From: Halovibrio variabilis
Lineage (GTDB): Bacteria; Pseudomonadota; Gammaproteobacteria; Pseudomonadales; Halomonadaceae
DNA: 64,000 nucleotides
Direction: 5' to 3'
Assembly (NCBI RefSeq): GCF_007991175.1
Contig: NZ_BJXV01000009.1
Coordinates: 124,001 to 188,000, forward strand
Part shown: positions 20,940 through 29,807 of the stretch, in pieces
How the letters are laid out: the number at the start of each line of letters is the position of its first letter
Numbering within the stretch: the first letter of the stretch is position 1
Position numbers and translations under genes: made by a program
Notes under the pieces: generated by a model
Told to the model about the DNA's origin: nothing
Seen by the model: the letters and a program-made list of their open reading frames with translations, nothing else
Database searches by the model: none

Positions 20940-20968
20940 TTTATACCATAGATCATTGCCAAGATGAA
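20940..20968 (-). promoter_or_regulatory. Promoter candidate for rpsB operon
   Basis: Minus-strand extended -10 TGGTATAAA (hexamer 20940-20945), 17 bp from a poor -35 TTCATC (20963-20968). The bases after the -10 are GCCGCGCG, a GC-rich discriminator typical of promoters under stringent control. The rpmB promoter candidate carries the same extended -10. Confidence 0.5.
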
Positions 20969-20980
20969 GTCGCACCCGGT

Positions 20981-21010
20981 TTGACGGTCTTAATTGCGCC
21001 ATTCTATTTT
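20981..21010 (+). promoter_or_regulatory. Promoter candidate for map-glnD
   Basis: TTGACG (20981-20986) and TATTTT (21005-21010) with an 18-bp spacer, ending 26 bp before the map start codon. Confidence 0.45.
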
Positions 21011-21036
21011 CCATTTTGAATTCATATCGAGTATTC

Positions 21037-21828
21037 ATGAACGTTCCTATCAAGACGCCTTCTGAAATCGAACACATGCGCGAAGCCGGGCGCCAGGCGG
21101 CCAGCGTCATCGAAATGATCACGCCGCTCGTGCAGGCCGGCATCAGCACAGGGGAAATCGACCGTCTTTGCCACGACTACATTGTTAGAGAGTTGGGCTC
21201 GACGCCGGCGCCCTTGAACTACCACGGTTTTCCTAAAGCGACCTGCACCTCGCTCAACCATGTGGTATGCCACGGCATCCCGGACGACGCCAAAAATCTC
21301 AAAAAAGGCGATATCATGAATTTAGATATCACCGTTAAAACCCGCGATGGCTACCACGGCGACTCCAGCGTGATGTTCGTGGTGGGTGAGACTATTCAGG
21401 GCGAACGCCTCTGCCGCATCACCCAGGAGTGCCTGTATAAAAGCATTGAATGGATCAAACCCGGCGTACGCCTTTCGGAGCTTGCCCAGGTGATTCAAAA
21501 GCACGCCGAAGAGCATGGCTACTCGGTCGTGCGCGACTTCTGCGGCCACGGCATCGGCGCTGATTTTCACGAAGAGCCGCAGTTTTTGCACTACGACGGC
21601 TACGCACCGGATGCCGACATCAAGCTCGCCGCGGGCATGTGCTTTACCATCGAACCCATGATCAACGTCGGTGGCTATAGAACCAAGGTGTTGCGCGATG
21701 GCTGGACCGCCGTCACCAAGGACCGCAGCCTCTCGGCGCAATGGGAACACACCCTACTAGTGACCGACGAAGGCGTTGACGTGCTGACCGCGCGCAGCGA
21801 TGAAGACTTCAGTTTTTTGACTAGCTGA
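21037..21828 (+). CDS. map: Methionine aminopeptidase, type I
   Basis: Removes the N-terminal methionine from nascent proteins. With ATG at 21037 the product has 263 residues, as in E. coli (264); the longer frame starts from TTG and is not needed. The five pita-bread metal ligands are visible: Asp in NLDITV, Asp in HGDSSVM, His in GHGIGADFH, Glu in TIEPMI and Glu in WEHTLLV. It lies divergent from rpsB, the classical arrangement, and its TGA overlaps the glnD ATG. Confidence 0.98.
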   Translation: MNVPIKTPSEIEHMREAGRQAASVIEMITPLVQAGISTGEIDRLCHDYIVRELGSTPAPLNYHGFPKATCTSLNHVVCHGIPDDAKNLKKGDIMNLDITVKTRDGYHGDSSVMFVVGETIQGERLCRITQECLYKSIEWIKPGVRLSELAQVIQKHAEEHGYSVVRDFCGHGIGADFHEEPQFLHYDGYAPDADIKLAAGMCFTIEPMINVGGYRTKVLRDGWTAVTKDRSLSAQWEHTLLVTDEGVDVLTARSDEDFSFLTS

Positions 21829-24503
21829 TGCTATTACATCACCACCGGTTTGAACCGGACACCTCGCTTTACGACCTGGACACCTTCCGCACCGAGCTTG
21901 CCGGTTCGCGCTCCCCGGTCGCCCCGTTTAAAACCGCCCTGCGCGAACTTCAAGCACGCCTGGACGAGCAGTTTCGCGCCGGGGCGGATATTCGTGATCT
22001 GGTGCGCGGCCGCGCCTGGTACATGGACCAGCTGCTGGCGATCGCCTGGGCGCAGCATGAGTGGCCTGATGACGGCATCGCCCTGGTGGCCGTGGGCGGC
22101 TATGGTCGGGGGGAGCTCCACCCCCACTCGGATATCGATCTGCTATTGCTGCTCGAGCACGACGATGACACCGCCTACCGCGAGCCGCTGACCGCCTTTA
22201 TCACCTTTCTGTGGGATATTGGCCTGGAAATCGGCCATAGCGTACGCTCGCTCAACGACTGCGAACGAGAAGCCGAAGCCGACGTCACGGTAATTACCAA
22301 CCTACTCGAATCGCGCTTGATCGCCGGGCCCGAAAGCCTGCGCGACGCCATGCGCGAGCGATTAAGCGCCGCGCACATTTGGCCCGCCGACCGTTTCTTT
22401 GAAGCCAAATGGCAGGAGCAAATCACCCGCCACTACCGCTACAACAACTCCGAGTACCACCTAGAGCCCAACATCAAAAGCTCCCCCGGCGGGCTGCGCG
22501 ATATCCAAATGATTGGCTGGGTCGCCAAGCGCCATTTCGGTACCGAGCAGTACACCGACATCGTCGCCAACGGCTTTATGAACGATGCCGAACTGCGCAT
22601 TCTAAGCCAGGGCCAGGCGTTCTTGTGGCAGGTGCGCTACGCCCTGCACATGCTCACCGACCGCGCCGAAGACCGCCTGCTGTTTGACCACCAGCGCACC
22701 CTTGCCGAGATGTTTGGCTTTCGCGATACGCCGGAGCGCTTGGCGGTCGAGCAGTTTATGAAACGCTACTACCGTCAGGTCACCGCGCTCGCGGGCCTGA
22801 ACGATATGCTGCTGCAGCATTTTGACGAAGTCATTCTGCGCGGCAAAGAGGCGCTGGAAACCGTCCAGCTGAACGAGCGTTTTGAAACCAAGGGCGGCTA
22901 TATCCAAGTGCGCTCGCGAACCCTGTTCCGCGAACGCCCGGCGGCGATGCTGGAGCTATTTCTACTGATGGCCAAGCACCCCGAAATTGAAGGCGTGCGC
23001 GCCGACACCATCCGCCTGATTCGTGACCATCGCCACCAGATTGACGACCACTACCGCGATGACCCACGCCATCAGCGGCTGTTTATGGCCATTATGCGCG
23101 CGCCCGGCAATGTGCCGCGCCAGCTTCGGCGCATGAACCGTTACGGCATTCTAGGCAAATACCTGCCCGAGTTTGGCCGCGCCGTCGGCTTGATGCAGCA
23201 CGACCTGTTTCATATCTACACCGTTGATGCCCACACCCTGCTGCTGCTTAAATTTCTGCACAATTTCCGCAAACCGGAAGCGAAGAGCGACTTCCCGGTG
23301 GCGGTGGCCCTGATGCAGCAGCTGCCCACGCTCGACTTACTCTGGATTGCCGGGCTGTTTCACGACATCGGCAAGGGCCGCGGTGGCGATCACTCGGAAA
23401 TCGGTGCCCGCGACGTTGAACAGTTTTGCCAGCGCCATAACGTCTCGGCCCACGATACCAATCTGGTCAGCTGGCTGGTGGAACACCACCTGCTGATGTC
23501 GATGACCGCACAAAAGCGCGATATCAGCGACCCTGACGTGATTCGCGACTTTGCCCTGATCGTGCGTAACGAAACCCGCCTGGACTACCTGTACGTGCTT
23601 ACCGTCGCCGACATCAATGCCACCAACCCCACGCTGTGGAACGGCTGGCGGGCGACACTGCTGCGTCAGCTTCACGCCGAGACCAAACGCGCCCTGCGCC
23701 GCGGCCTGAACAACCCACCGGATCGCGACGACTGGGTGCGCGAAACCCGCACCGAAGCCCGTTCGCTGCTGCAAACCATCGGCGTTAATCGGGCGCAGAT
23801 CGACCAGCTGTGGGAATCTCTCGGGGAAGACTACTTTCTGCAGTACGCACCCAGCGAAATCGTCTGGCAAACCCAGGGCATTCTCAATCACAACCAGTCG
23901 CCGCTACCGCTGGTGCTGATCAGCGCGCCGACTGCTGACATGTCCGAAGGTGGCACCAAGGTGTTTATTCACACCCGCTCGGTTGACGACCTGTTTGCCG
24001 CCACCGCCGCTGCCATGGAGCAGCTGGGACTTTCGATTCACGATGCGCGCATCGCTACTTCCCACAACGATTGGACGCTGAATACGTTTATCGTCCTCGA
24101 CAGCCACGGTCAGCCGATCCGGGATCCAGGTCACATTGAAGAGATGCGCCAGCACCTGGTCGAAGAGCTCGATGACCCGGACGACTATCCCACTATCGTC
24201 ACGCGCCATACGCCACGCCAGCTCAAACACTTCAAGGTCTCCACCGAAGTGCTGATTGAGCAGGATCCGGCCAATGAGCGCACCCTGCTGGAACTCACCG
24301 CCCCCGACCGCCCCGGCCTACTGGCCCGGGTAGGGCGTATCTTTATGGAGCAGGATATCTCACTCTCCGCGGCAAAAATCGCCACTCTCGGCGAGCGCGT
24401 CGAAGACGTGTTTTTCATCACCACCAAGGCAGGCGAACCGCTCCTCGACCCCGAACGCCAGCAGCAACTGCGCGAACGCTTGATTGACGTATTGGGGGTT
24501 TAA
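21828..24503 (+). CDS. glnD: PII uridylyltransferase / uridylyl-removing enzyme
   Basis: Bifunctional nitrogen sensor that uridylylates the PII protein when nitrogen is scarce and removes UMP when glutamine is plentiful. The 891-residue product has a nucleotidyltransferase domain with VGGYGRGELHPHSDIDLL near residues 85-105, an HD hydrolase domain with GLFHDIGKGRGGDHS near 510, and two C-terminal ACT domains that sense glutamine (the last begins near LLELTAPDRPGLLARVG). It is translationally coupled to map. A strong hairpin follows its stop. Confidence 0.97.
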   Translation: MLLHHHRFEPDTSLYDLDTFRTELAGSRSPVAPFKTALRELQARLDEQFRAGADIRDLVRGRAWYMDQLLAIAWAQHEWPDDGIALVAVGGYGRGELHPHSDIDLLLLLEHDDDTAYREPLTAFITFLWDIGLEIGHSVRSLNDCEREAEADVTVITNLLESRLIAGPESLRDAMRERLSAAHIWPADRFFEAKWQEQITRHYRYNNSEYHLEPNIKSSPGGLRDIQMIGWVAKRHFGTEQYTDIVANGFMNDAELRILSQGQAFLWQVRYALHMLTDRAEDRLLFDHQRTLAEMFGFRDTPERLAVEQFMKRYYRQVTALAGLNDMLLQHFDEVILRGKEALETVQLNERFETKGGYIQVRSRTLFRERPAAMLELFLLMAKHPEIEGVRADTIRLIRDHRHQIDDHYRDDPRHQRLFMAIMRAPGNVPRQLRRMNRYGILGKYLPEFGRAVGLMQHDLFHIYTVDAHTLLLLKFLHNFRKPEAKSDFPVAVALMQQLPTLDLLWIAGLFHDIGKGRGGDHSEIGARDVEQFCQRHNVSAHDTNLVSWLVEHHLLMSMTAQKRDISDPDVIRDFALIVRNETRLDYLYVLTVADINATNPTLWNGWRATLLRQLHAETKRALRRGLNNPPDRDDWVRETRTEARSLLQTIGVNRAQIDQLWESLGEDYFLQYAPSEIVWQTQGILNHNQSPLPLVLISAPTADMSEGGTKVFIHTRSVDDLFAATAAAMEQLGLSIHDARIATSHNDWTLNTFIVLDSHGQPIRDPGHIEEMRQHLVEELDDPDDYPTIVTRHTPRQLKHFKVSTEVLIEQDPANERTLLELTAPDRPGLLARVGRIFMEQDISLSAAKIATLGERVEDVFFITTKAGEPLLDPERQQQLRERLIDVLGV

Positions 24504-24513
24504 GCCTCTCCCC

Positions 24514-24546
24514 AGCCCCGGTTAGGTTTGAGCCTACACCGGGGCT
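24514..24546 (+). terminator. Hairpin after glnD
   Basis: A 13-bp stem with one bulged base (24514-24526 with 24533-24546) and a six-base loop, starting 10 bp after the glnD stop. It is followed by TTGCTTAT, not a true T tract. The loop contains the -35 box of the next promoter. Confidence 0.6.
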
Positions 24547-24556
24547 TGCTTATAAT
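24528..24556 (+). promoter_or_regulatory. Sigma-70 promoter for dapC
   Basis: TTGAGC (24528-24533), a 17-bp spacer and a perfect TATAAT (24551-24556), 37 bp upstream of the dapC ATG. The -35 box lies in the loop and stem edge of the glnD hairpin. Confidence 0.7.
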
Positions 24557-24593
24557 CGCCGGTTTACGCCAGCCAGCCATCAACGGACACGCC

Positions 24594-25790
24594 ATGAATC
24601 CCGATCTTGACGCCCTGCATCCCTACCCGTTTGAAAAGCTGGCCGCGCTCAAGGCAGCGCTCACTCCGCCAACCGGGATCGCGCCTATCTCGCTGACCAT
24701 CGGCGAACCTCAACACGCGCCCTACCCCGCGGCGCTTGAAGCGCTGGTGACGCACCAACTGGAAATGGCCCGCTACCCAGCGACCAATGGCCTGCCTGCG
24801 CTCCGCGAAGCCATCTCTAGCTGGGCCACTCAGCGCTTTCAACTACAGGGGCTGGATGCCGAGCAGCAGGTGGTCCCGGTCAACGGCACGCGGGAAGCGA
24901 TTTTTGCCTTTGTGCAGGCAGCGCTGGATCGCACCCGCCCGGCGAAAGTCGCGGTGCCCAATCCGTTTTATCAAATTTACGAAGGCGCGACGCTGCTGGC
25001 GGGTGGCGAGCCACTGTATTTAGACTGCCCCGCCGACAACGCTTTTCGTCCCGACATTAGCGCGGTGCCCGCCGCGACGTGGCGCGATGTGCAGATCGTG
25101 TTTATCTGCTCGCCGGGCAACCCCACCGGGGCGGTCACCCCGCTTGATGAGTTTAAACAGCTCATCGCGCTCGCCGACGAACACGATTTTATTATTGCCT
25201 CGGACGAATGCTATTCAGAGCTGTACCTGGACGAAACCAACCCGCCGCCGGGGCTCTTACAAGCCTGCGCCGAGCTGGGCCGCGATGACTACCGCCGCTG
25301 CGTGGTGTTTCACTCGCTCTCCAAGCGCTCCAACCTGCCGGGGCTGCGTTCAGGCTTTGTGGCAGGCGATGCGGCCTTGCTAACGCCGTTTAAGCGCTTT
25401 CGCACTTACCACGGCTGCGCCATGTCGCTGCCGCTGCAGCACGCCTCTATCGCCGCCTGGCAGGATGAGCAGCATGTGCGCGCCAACCGCGACGCCTACC
25501 GCGAAAAATTTAGCGCGGTGACCGATGTACTTGCCCCGGTCATGGATTTCCCCGCGCCTCAGGCCAGCTTTTATCTATGGCCGGCGGTACCCGGTGGAGA
25601 CGATATAGCCTTCACCCAGCGACTGTTTGCCGAGCAGCACGTTAGCGTACTGCCCGGCAGCCTAATGGGCCGCACGGGTGCAAACGGCATTAACCCCGGC
25701 ACAGGCCGTTTACGCTTAGCGCTAGTGGCTGAGCTGGCACCCACGCTGGAAGCCGCCCAACGCATTCGTCATCTTATAGAGCGCGGTTAA
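24594..25790 (+). CDS. dapC: Succinyldiaminopimelate aminotransferase
   Basis: PLP-dependent fold-type I aminotransferase forming N-succinyl-LL-2,6-diaminopimelate from the keto acid, in the succinylase branch to meso-DAP and lysine. The 398-residue product has SPGNPTG with Asn176, Asp204 and Tyr207 in SDECYSE, and the PLP lysine at 244 in HSLSKRSNLPG. Function is assigned from similarity to Pseudomonas DapC and the neighbouring dapD and dapE; a general class I aminotransferase is the alternative. The ATG at 24594 gives MNPDLDALHPYPFEKL; the longer frame runs through the promoter. Confidence 0.92.
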   Translation: MNPDLDALHPYPFEKLAALKAALTPPTGIAPISLTIGEPQHAPYPAALEALVTHQLEMARYPATNGLPALREAISSWATQRFQLQGLDAEQQVVPVNGTREAIFAFVQAALDRTRPAKVAVPNPFYQIYEGATLLAGGEPLYLDCPADNAFRPDISAVPAATWRDVQIVFICSPGNPTGAVTPLDEFKQLIALADEHDFIIASDECYSELYLDETNPPPGLLQACAELGRDDYRRCVVFHSLSKRSNLPGLRSGFVAGDAALLTPFKRFRTYHGCAMSLPLQHASIAAWQDEQHVRANRDAYREKFSAVTDVLAPVMDFPAPQASFYLWPAVPGGDDIAFTQRLFAEQHVSVLPGSLMGRTGANGINPGTGRLRLALVAELAPTLEAAQRIRHLIERG

Positions 25791-25831
25791 TTGATTGGCT
25801 GTTTACTTATTTAACATCCCATGGAGCTCGT

Positions 25832-26173
25832 ATGCTGACGCTGTATATCATCAATAACTGCGATACCTGCCGCAAAGCGCGCCAAGCCCTGGATGAGAAA
25901 GCGCTGCTGTATAAGACCCACGACCTGCGCAAAGACGGCCTTTCCGCTGCCCTGCTGGAACATATTTTACATCGCGTGCCGCTGGTCAAGGCCATTAACA
26001 AACGCAGCACAACGTGGCGCGCGCTTTCCGACGAAGACAAAGATTACGACGCCAATTCGGCACGCCAACTCATCCTAAAATACCCCACGCTACTCAAGCG
26101 CCCCTTGCTAGAAAGGAACGATGGCACCATTTTAGTCGGCTACCGCGACGGCGATTACGACAAACTGAGCTGA
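25832..26173 (+). CDS. Spx/ArsC-family thioredoxin-fold protein
   Basis: A 113-residue protein of the ArsC/Spx/YffB family, with a redox-type CDTC at residues 10-13 after strand LTLYIINN, and the family RPLLERNDGTILVGY segment near the C-terminus. YffB-type proteins are related to arsenate reductase, but their substrate is not established; nothing here indicates arsenic resistance. It sits between dapC and dapD, as in Pseudomonas, but no role in lysine synthesis is known. A second CDS is unlikely in the 41-bp gap to dapD. Confidence 0.88.
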   Translation: MLTLYIINNCDTCRKARQALDEKALLYKTHDLRKDGLSAALLEHILHRVPLVKAINKRSTTWRALSDEDKDYDANSARQLILKYPTLLKRPLLERNDGTILVGYRDGDYDKLS

Positions 26174-26214
26174 TAATCACTACCACCCACTTATTCACGA
26201 CAGGACAACCTCTT

Positions 26215-27240
26215 ATGCTGAGCTTTGCGCTTGGAATTGGCACCCAAAACACCCAGGGCGACTGGCTGGAAATTTACTACCCGTCACCGCTACTCAATCC
26301 GACAGCAAGCCTGGTGGAGGCTGCCCAACAGGCGCTGGATGCGCCCCAAGGCAATGCCGCCATCAGTTTTTTGCCAGAAGACTGCACCCGCCTGGCAAAA
26401 GCACTGGAAGCCGCCGGGCACGCTGACCAGGCGGCACTTGCCGAAGCGCTTTCTGCCAGCCAGCGCCCGCTGGTCGCGATGTTTCTGGACACCGACCAAC
26501 CACCACACACTGCGCCAGAGGTGTATTTAAAACTGCATTTGCTGTCGCACCGTTTAGTCAAACCGCACGGCCTTGATCTCACCGGCATGTTTGGCCTGCT
26601 GCGCAATATTGCCTGGACCAACGAAGGCGCGATCGATATTGAAGAACTGCCTGCACGTCGCCTGAAGGCCCGCATGGCAGGCCGCGCGCTGTCGGTCGAC
26701 TGCGTGGATAAATTCCCCAAAATGACCGACTACGTGGTACCTACCGGCATTCGCATTGGCGATACCGCTCGCGTACGTTTGGGCGCTTACCTGGGCGAAG
26801 GCACTACCGTGATGCACGAAGGCTTCGTCAACTTCAATGCAGGTGCCGAAGGCCCCGGTATGATCGAAGGCCGCATCTCGGCGGGCGTAATGATCGGCAA
26901 AGGCTCAGACTTGGGCGGCGGCGGTTCCACCATGGGCACCCTCTCCGGCGGCGGCAATATCGTCATCAAGGTCGGTGAAGGCTGCTTAATCGGCGCCAAC
27001 GCGGGCATCGGCATTCCGCTGGGCGACCGCTGCACGGTAGAAGCTGGCCTGTATATCACCGCCGGCGCCAAAGTGACGCTGCTGGATGACCAGGGCCAGG
27101 AAGTAAGCACCGTTGCCGCCCGCGAGCTGGCTGGCCAAGACGACCAGCTGTGGCGCCGCAACTCGCAGAATGGTCGCATTGAGTGCTTGACCAACAAGAG
27201 CGCTATCGCCCTGAACGAGGCGCTGCATGCCCACAACTGA
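26215..27240 (+). CDS. dapD: Tetrahydrodipicolinate N-succinyltransferase
   Basis: Transfers succinate from succinyl-CoA to tetrahydrodipicolinate, opening the succinylase branch of DAP/lysine synthesis. The 341-residue product belongs to the longer Pseudomonas-type DapD, with an alpha/beta N-terminal domain and a hexapeptide beta-helix from about residue 170 ([17 protein letters not shown], then [18 protein letters not shown]). An AGGACA precedes the ATG at 26215; the frame upstream overlaps the previous gene and is not used. The dapE start lies 14 bp inside its 3' end. Confidence 0.96.
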   Translation: MLSFALGIGTQNTQGDWLEIYYPSPLLNPTASLVEAAQQALDAPQGNAAISFLPEDCTRLAKALEAAGHADQAALAEALSASQRPLVAMFLDTDQPPHTAPEVYLKLHLLSHRLVKPHGLDLTGMFGLLRNIAWTNEGAIDIEELPARRLKARMAGRALSVDCVDKFPKMTDYVVPTGIRIGDTARVRLGAYLGEGTTVMHEGFVNFNAGAEGPGMIEGRISAGVMIGKGSDLGGGGSTMGTLSGGGNIVIKVGEGCLIGANAGIGIPLGDRCTVEAGLYITAGAKVTLLDDQGQEVSTVAARELAGQDDQLWRRNSQNGRIECLTNKSAIALNEALHAHN

Positions 27241-28399
27241 GCCAGAAGCACTGTCGCCGACGCTCAAGCTCGCCTTTGAACTGCTCAGCCGGGCCTCGGT
27301 AACGCCAGACGACGAAGGCTGCCAGGAGCTGATGATCGAGCGCTTAGCCGCGCTGGGTTTTCATATTGAGCGGCTACCGTTTGGCGACGTAAAGAACTTC
27401 TGGGCCATACGCGGCCATCACGGCCCGGTGGTGGCCTTTGCGGGGCACACCGACGTGGTGCCCTGCGGCCCGTATATCAACTGGCAGTACCCGCCGTTCG
27501 AGCCCTGCATTGATGATGAAGGTATGCTGTGCGGGCGCGGCGCGGCGGACATGAAGGGCAGCCTTGCCTCAATGTTGACCGCCGTTGAGCGCTTTGTGGC
27601 CAAGCACCCGGACCACGATGGGCGTATCGCCTTTTTGATCACCTCCGATGAAGAAGGCCCGGCGGTCGATGGCACCCGCGCCGTGGTCGAGCATCTGCGC
27701 GAGCGCAACGAGCGCCTTGATTACTGCATTGTCGGCGAGCCCTCATCTACCGACCGGCTGGGCGATATGATCAAAAATGGTCGCCGCGGCTCGCTGGGCG
27801 GCACCCTGCATATTAAGGGCGTACAAGGCCACGTGGCCTACCCACATTTGGCCCGCAACCCGATCCATCAGGCCATGCCAGCGCTGGATGCCCTCGTCAA
27901 CGAGCACTGGGATGCGGGCAATGCCTTTTTCCCCGCCACCAGCTTTCAAATCTCTAACCTGCGCGCAGGCACCGGCGCCACCAATGTGATTCCCGGCGAC
28001 GTGGAAGCGGTGGTTAACTTTCGCTTCTCCACCGAGGTGACCGCTGATCAGCTCAAAGCGCGCGCGGAGGCTATTCTCGACCAGCATGGACTGGAGTATC
28101 AGGTAGACTGGACGCTCAACGGTGAACCGTTTTTAACCGCAGAAGGCGCGCTTGTCGATGCTGCTATCAAAGGCGTTGAAACGGTAACCGGCCAGCGGCC
28201 AGCGCTCTCCACTAGCGGCGGCACCTCGGATGGTCGCTTTATTGCCACCCTGGGCACTCAAGTGGTCGAGCTAGGCCCGCGCAACGACACCATCCACAAG
28301 GTCAATGAACGCGTACGCGCCAGCGACCTGGACGACTTAAGCCGGATGTACGAGGCAACGCTGCAAGCGCTGCTCACCTCCGGCGAGGTAAAGCTATGA
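27227..28399 (+). CDS. dapE: Succinyl-diaminopimelate desuccinylase
   Basis: Di-zinc M20 peptidase-family enzyme that hydrolyses N-succinyl-LL-DAP to succinate and LL-DAP. The 390-residue product has the zinc-site motifs AGHTDVVP and RGAADMKGS, the catalytic/bridging [11 protein letters not shown], and GGTSDGRF near the C-terminus, with a dimerisation domain between. It overlaps dapD by 14 bp and the next gene by four bases, so all are likely translated from one mRNA. Confidence 0.97.
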   Translation: MPTTEPEALSPTLKLAFELLSRASVTPDDEGCQELMIERLAALGFHIERLPFGDVKNFWAIRGHHGPVVAFAGHTDVVPCGPYINWQYPPFEPCIDDEGMLCGRGAADMKGSLASMLTAVERFVAKHPDHDGRIAFLITSDEEGPAVDGTRAVVEHLRERNERLDYCIVGEPSSTDRLGDMIKNGRRGSLGGTLHIKGVQGHVAYPHLARNPIHQAMPALDALVNEHWDAGNAFFPATSFQISNLRAGTGATNVIPGDVEAVVNFRFSTEVTADQLKARAEAILDQHGLEYQVDWTLNGEPFLTAEGALVDAAIKGVETVTGQRPALSTSGGTSDGRFIATLGTQVVELGPRNDTIHKVNERVRASDLDDLSRMYEATLQALLTSGEVKL

Positions 28400-28785
28400 T
28401 GGAGCGGTACCCCGATATCGAGATTTACCTGGCCAACGTCTCACTGGAGACGCTCAACGAGTGGCTGAAAAACGCGCTGCGAGCGCCGCCGCTCAGCCCC
28501 GTAGGCAAAGGCCAATGGCAAACCCGCGGCCAATACCAGGGTGACTGCGTGCCGGTATTGCTGGTCGATAAAGCCGCCGATGGCTTTGCCAGCCTATGGT
28601 TTAACAGCAACCATACCCCCTGGCTGACCGACCAGGACTGCGCCCAGCAGGCCGCCGAGGCGTTGCAAACCGAGGTGCGCTGCTCGTTAGGCGGCTGGAA
28701 CCCGGGCGATGACCCGGACCGCTTCTGGCAAGTGCTGCCCGGCGGCAAAGAAGGCGCGATTGAGTGGCCGGACTCAGGTCGCTGA
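28396..28785 (+). CDS. Unrecognised 129-residue protein coupled to dapE
   Basis: I do not recognise the family. It is a soluble, Trp-rich, acidic protein with no signal peptide or membrane segment. Notable parts are an N-terminal [20 protein letters not shown] helix-like stretch, a central segment with SLWFNSN, and a C-terminal [13 protein letters not shown]. Its ATG overlaps the dapE stop (ATGA), and a strong bidirectional terminator follows, so it is the last gene of the dap operon. Codon use resembles the neighbours, so it is a real gene; involvement in DAP metabolism is only suggested by position. Confidence 0.85.
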   Translation: MMERYPDIEIYLANVSLETLNEWLKNALRAPPLSPVGKGQWQTRGQYQGDCVPVLLVDKAADGFASLWFNSNHTPWLTDQDCAQQAAEALQTEVRCSLGGWNPGDDPDRFWQVLPGGKEGAIEWPDSGR

Positions 28786-28821
28786 CCGCTGCTGCTCGCT
28801 CAACAATGACGACCCTAAAAC

Positions 28822-28853
28822 GACAACGACCCCGCCGAGACGGGGTCGTTGTC
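28822..28853. terminator. Bidirectional terminator between dap operon and cold-shock gene
   Basis: A perfect 13-bp stem (28822-28834 with 28841-28853) around a six-base loop, lying between two converging genes. There are A's on the left and some T's on the right, though no long uniform tract. Confidence 0.85.
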
Positions 28854-28870
28854 TGTTACTTTATTTAAAC

Positions 28871-29419
28871 TTACTCAATAATACTGACATCGTCGGCCTG
28901 CAAACCACGCTCATTTTTAATCACGTGGTAACGCACGATTTGGCCTTCAGCCAACATACGCGGGCCACGGCCACGAATGGCGCGAAAATGGACAAACACA
29001 TCCTCGCCATTGTCGCGGGTAATAAAACCGTAACCTTTGTTGGTGTTAAACCACTTTACTTCACCCTCTTCACGGCCATCGTTGGGATCGATGATATCTT
29101 CTTCCTCATCGTCGTCCAAAGGAGCCGCTGCAGCTTGAGGCTGGCGCGCGGCAGGCTTAGGCCGCGCAGCAACCTCCGCCGCTACCACCATCGGTGGTGC
29201 CAAAGCCGCCGCGGCCAAGGTGCCAATCCACAAAACAATAAAACTACCAAACGCAACTGCAATATAGACACCGCTAACACCGCTGATGGCTAACTCGGTC
29301 AACCACAGCTCGGCGAGGGCACTATCGGTTAAATGAACAATCCCCGCCAGCAAAAGTGGCGTGGGGGCGGACAGTAATACACTGATTAAGAAACAGCGAA
29401 ACACAACTTTTGGGTTCAT
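28871..29419 (-). CDS. Membrane-anchored cold-shock-domain protein
   Basis: A 182-residue protein with two predicted membrane helices (about 5-29 and 46-78), a Pro/Ala-rich linker (83-100), an acidic stretch LDDDEEEDIIDP (101-112) and a C-terminal cold-shock domain (about 117-182). The domain has both RNA-binding motifs, KGYGFITR (RNP1, 128-135) and DVFVHF (RNP2, 140-145). By family knowledge this fold binds single-stranded RNA or DNA; tethering it to the inner membrane, with the domain presumably on the cytoplasmic side, is inference. It faces the dap terminator and is divergent from slyX. Confidence 0.9.
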   Translation of the reverse strand: MNPKVVFRCFLISVLLSAPTPLLLAGIVHLTDSALAELWLTELAISGVSGVYIAVAFGSFIVLWIGTLAAAALAPPMVVAAEVAARPKPAARQPQAAAAPLDDDEEEDIIDPNDGREEGEVKWFNTNKGYGFITRDNGEDVFVHFRAIRGRGPRMLAEGQIVRYHVIKNERGLQADDVSIIE

Positions 29420-29531
29420 AGAAAAAAAAGGCTCTCTTGTTGTATGGGTAACAGACGAAGGACAATACCTGCGCTATCAGGCCCATTCCCAATAGCACTG
29501 GCATACTACTACATAAGGTTGCAATGTTATC

Positions 29532-29780
29532 ATGACCGACGACTTATCGCCTGCTGAGCTGGCTCAACGTTTTGAATCGTTAGAGAGCCGCTTAGCCCAC
29601 CAGGAACACTGGCTGGACACCTTAGACCAAGCGGTGGTTCAACAGGAACGCCGTCTGGAAAAACTTGAGCAGCTTAGCGGGATGATGCGCGAACGCCTGC
29701 GCGAGCAGCATCAAGCACTCCAAGCAAGCGAACCCCAGAGCGACCAGCGCCCTGAGGATGATATTCCGCCGCATTATTAA
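29532..29780 (+). CDS. slyX: SlyX family protein
   Basis: An 82-residue, entirely coiled-coil-like protein with heptads of Leu (ESLESRLAHQEHWLDTLDQ and QERRLEKLEQLSGMM), ending in the diagnostic IPPHY tail of SlyX. Its biochemical function is unknown. It is close to the 72 residues of E. coli SlyX. It stands alone on the plus strand, divergent from the cold-shock gene and convergent with ald. Confidence 0.9.
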   Translation: MTDDLSPAELAQRFESLESRLAHQEHWLDTLDQAVVQQERRLEKLEQLSGMMRERLREQHQALQASEPQSDQRPEDDIPPHY

Positions 29781-29807
29781 GTTTACGCTTGCCTCTTTGA
29801 GGCTCGG

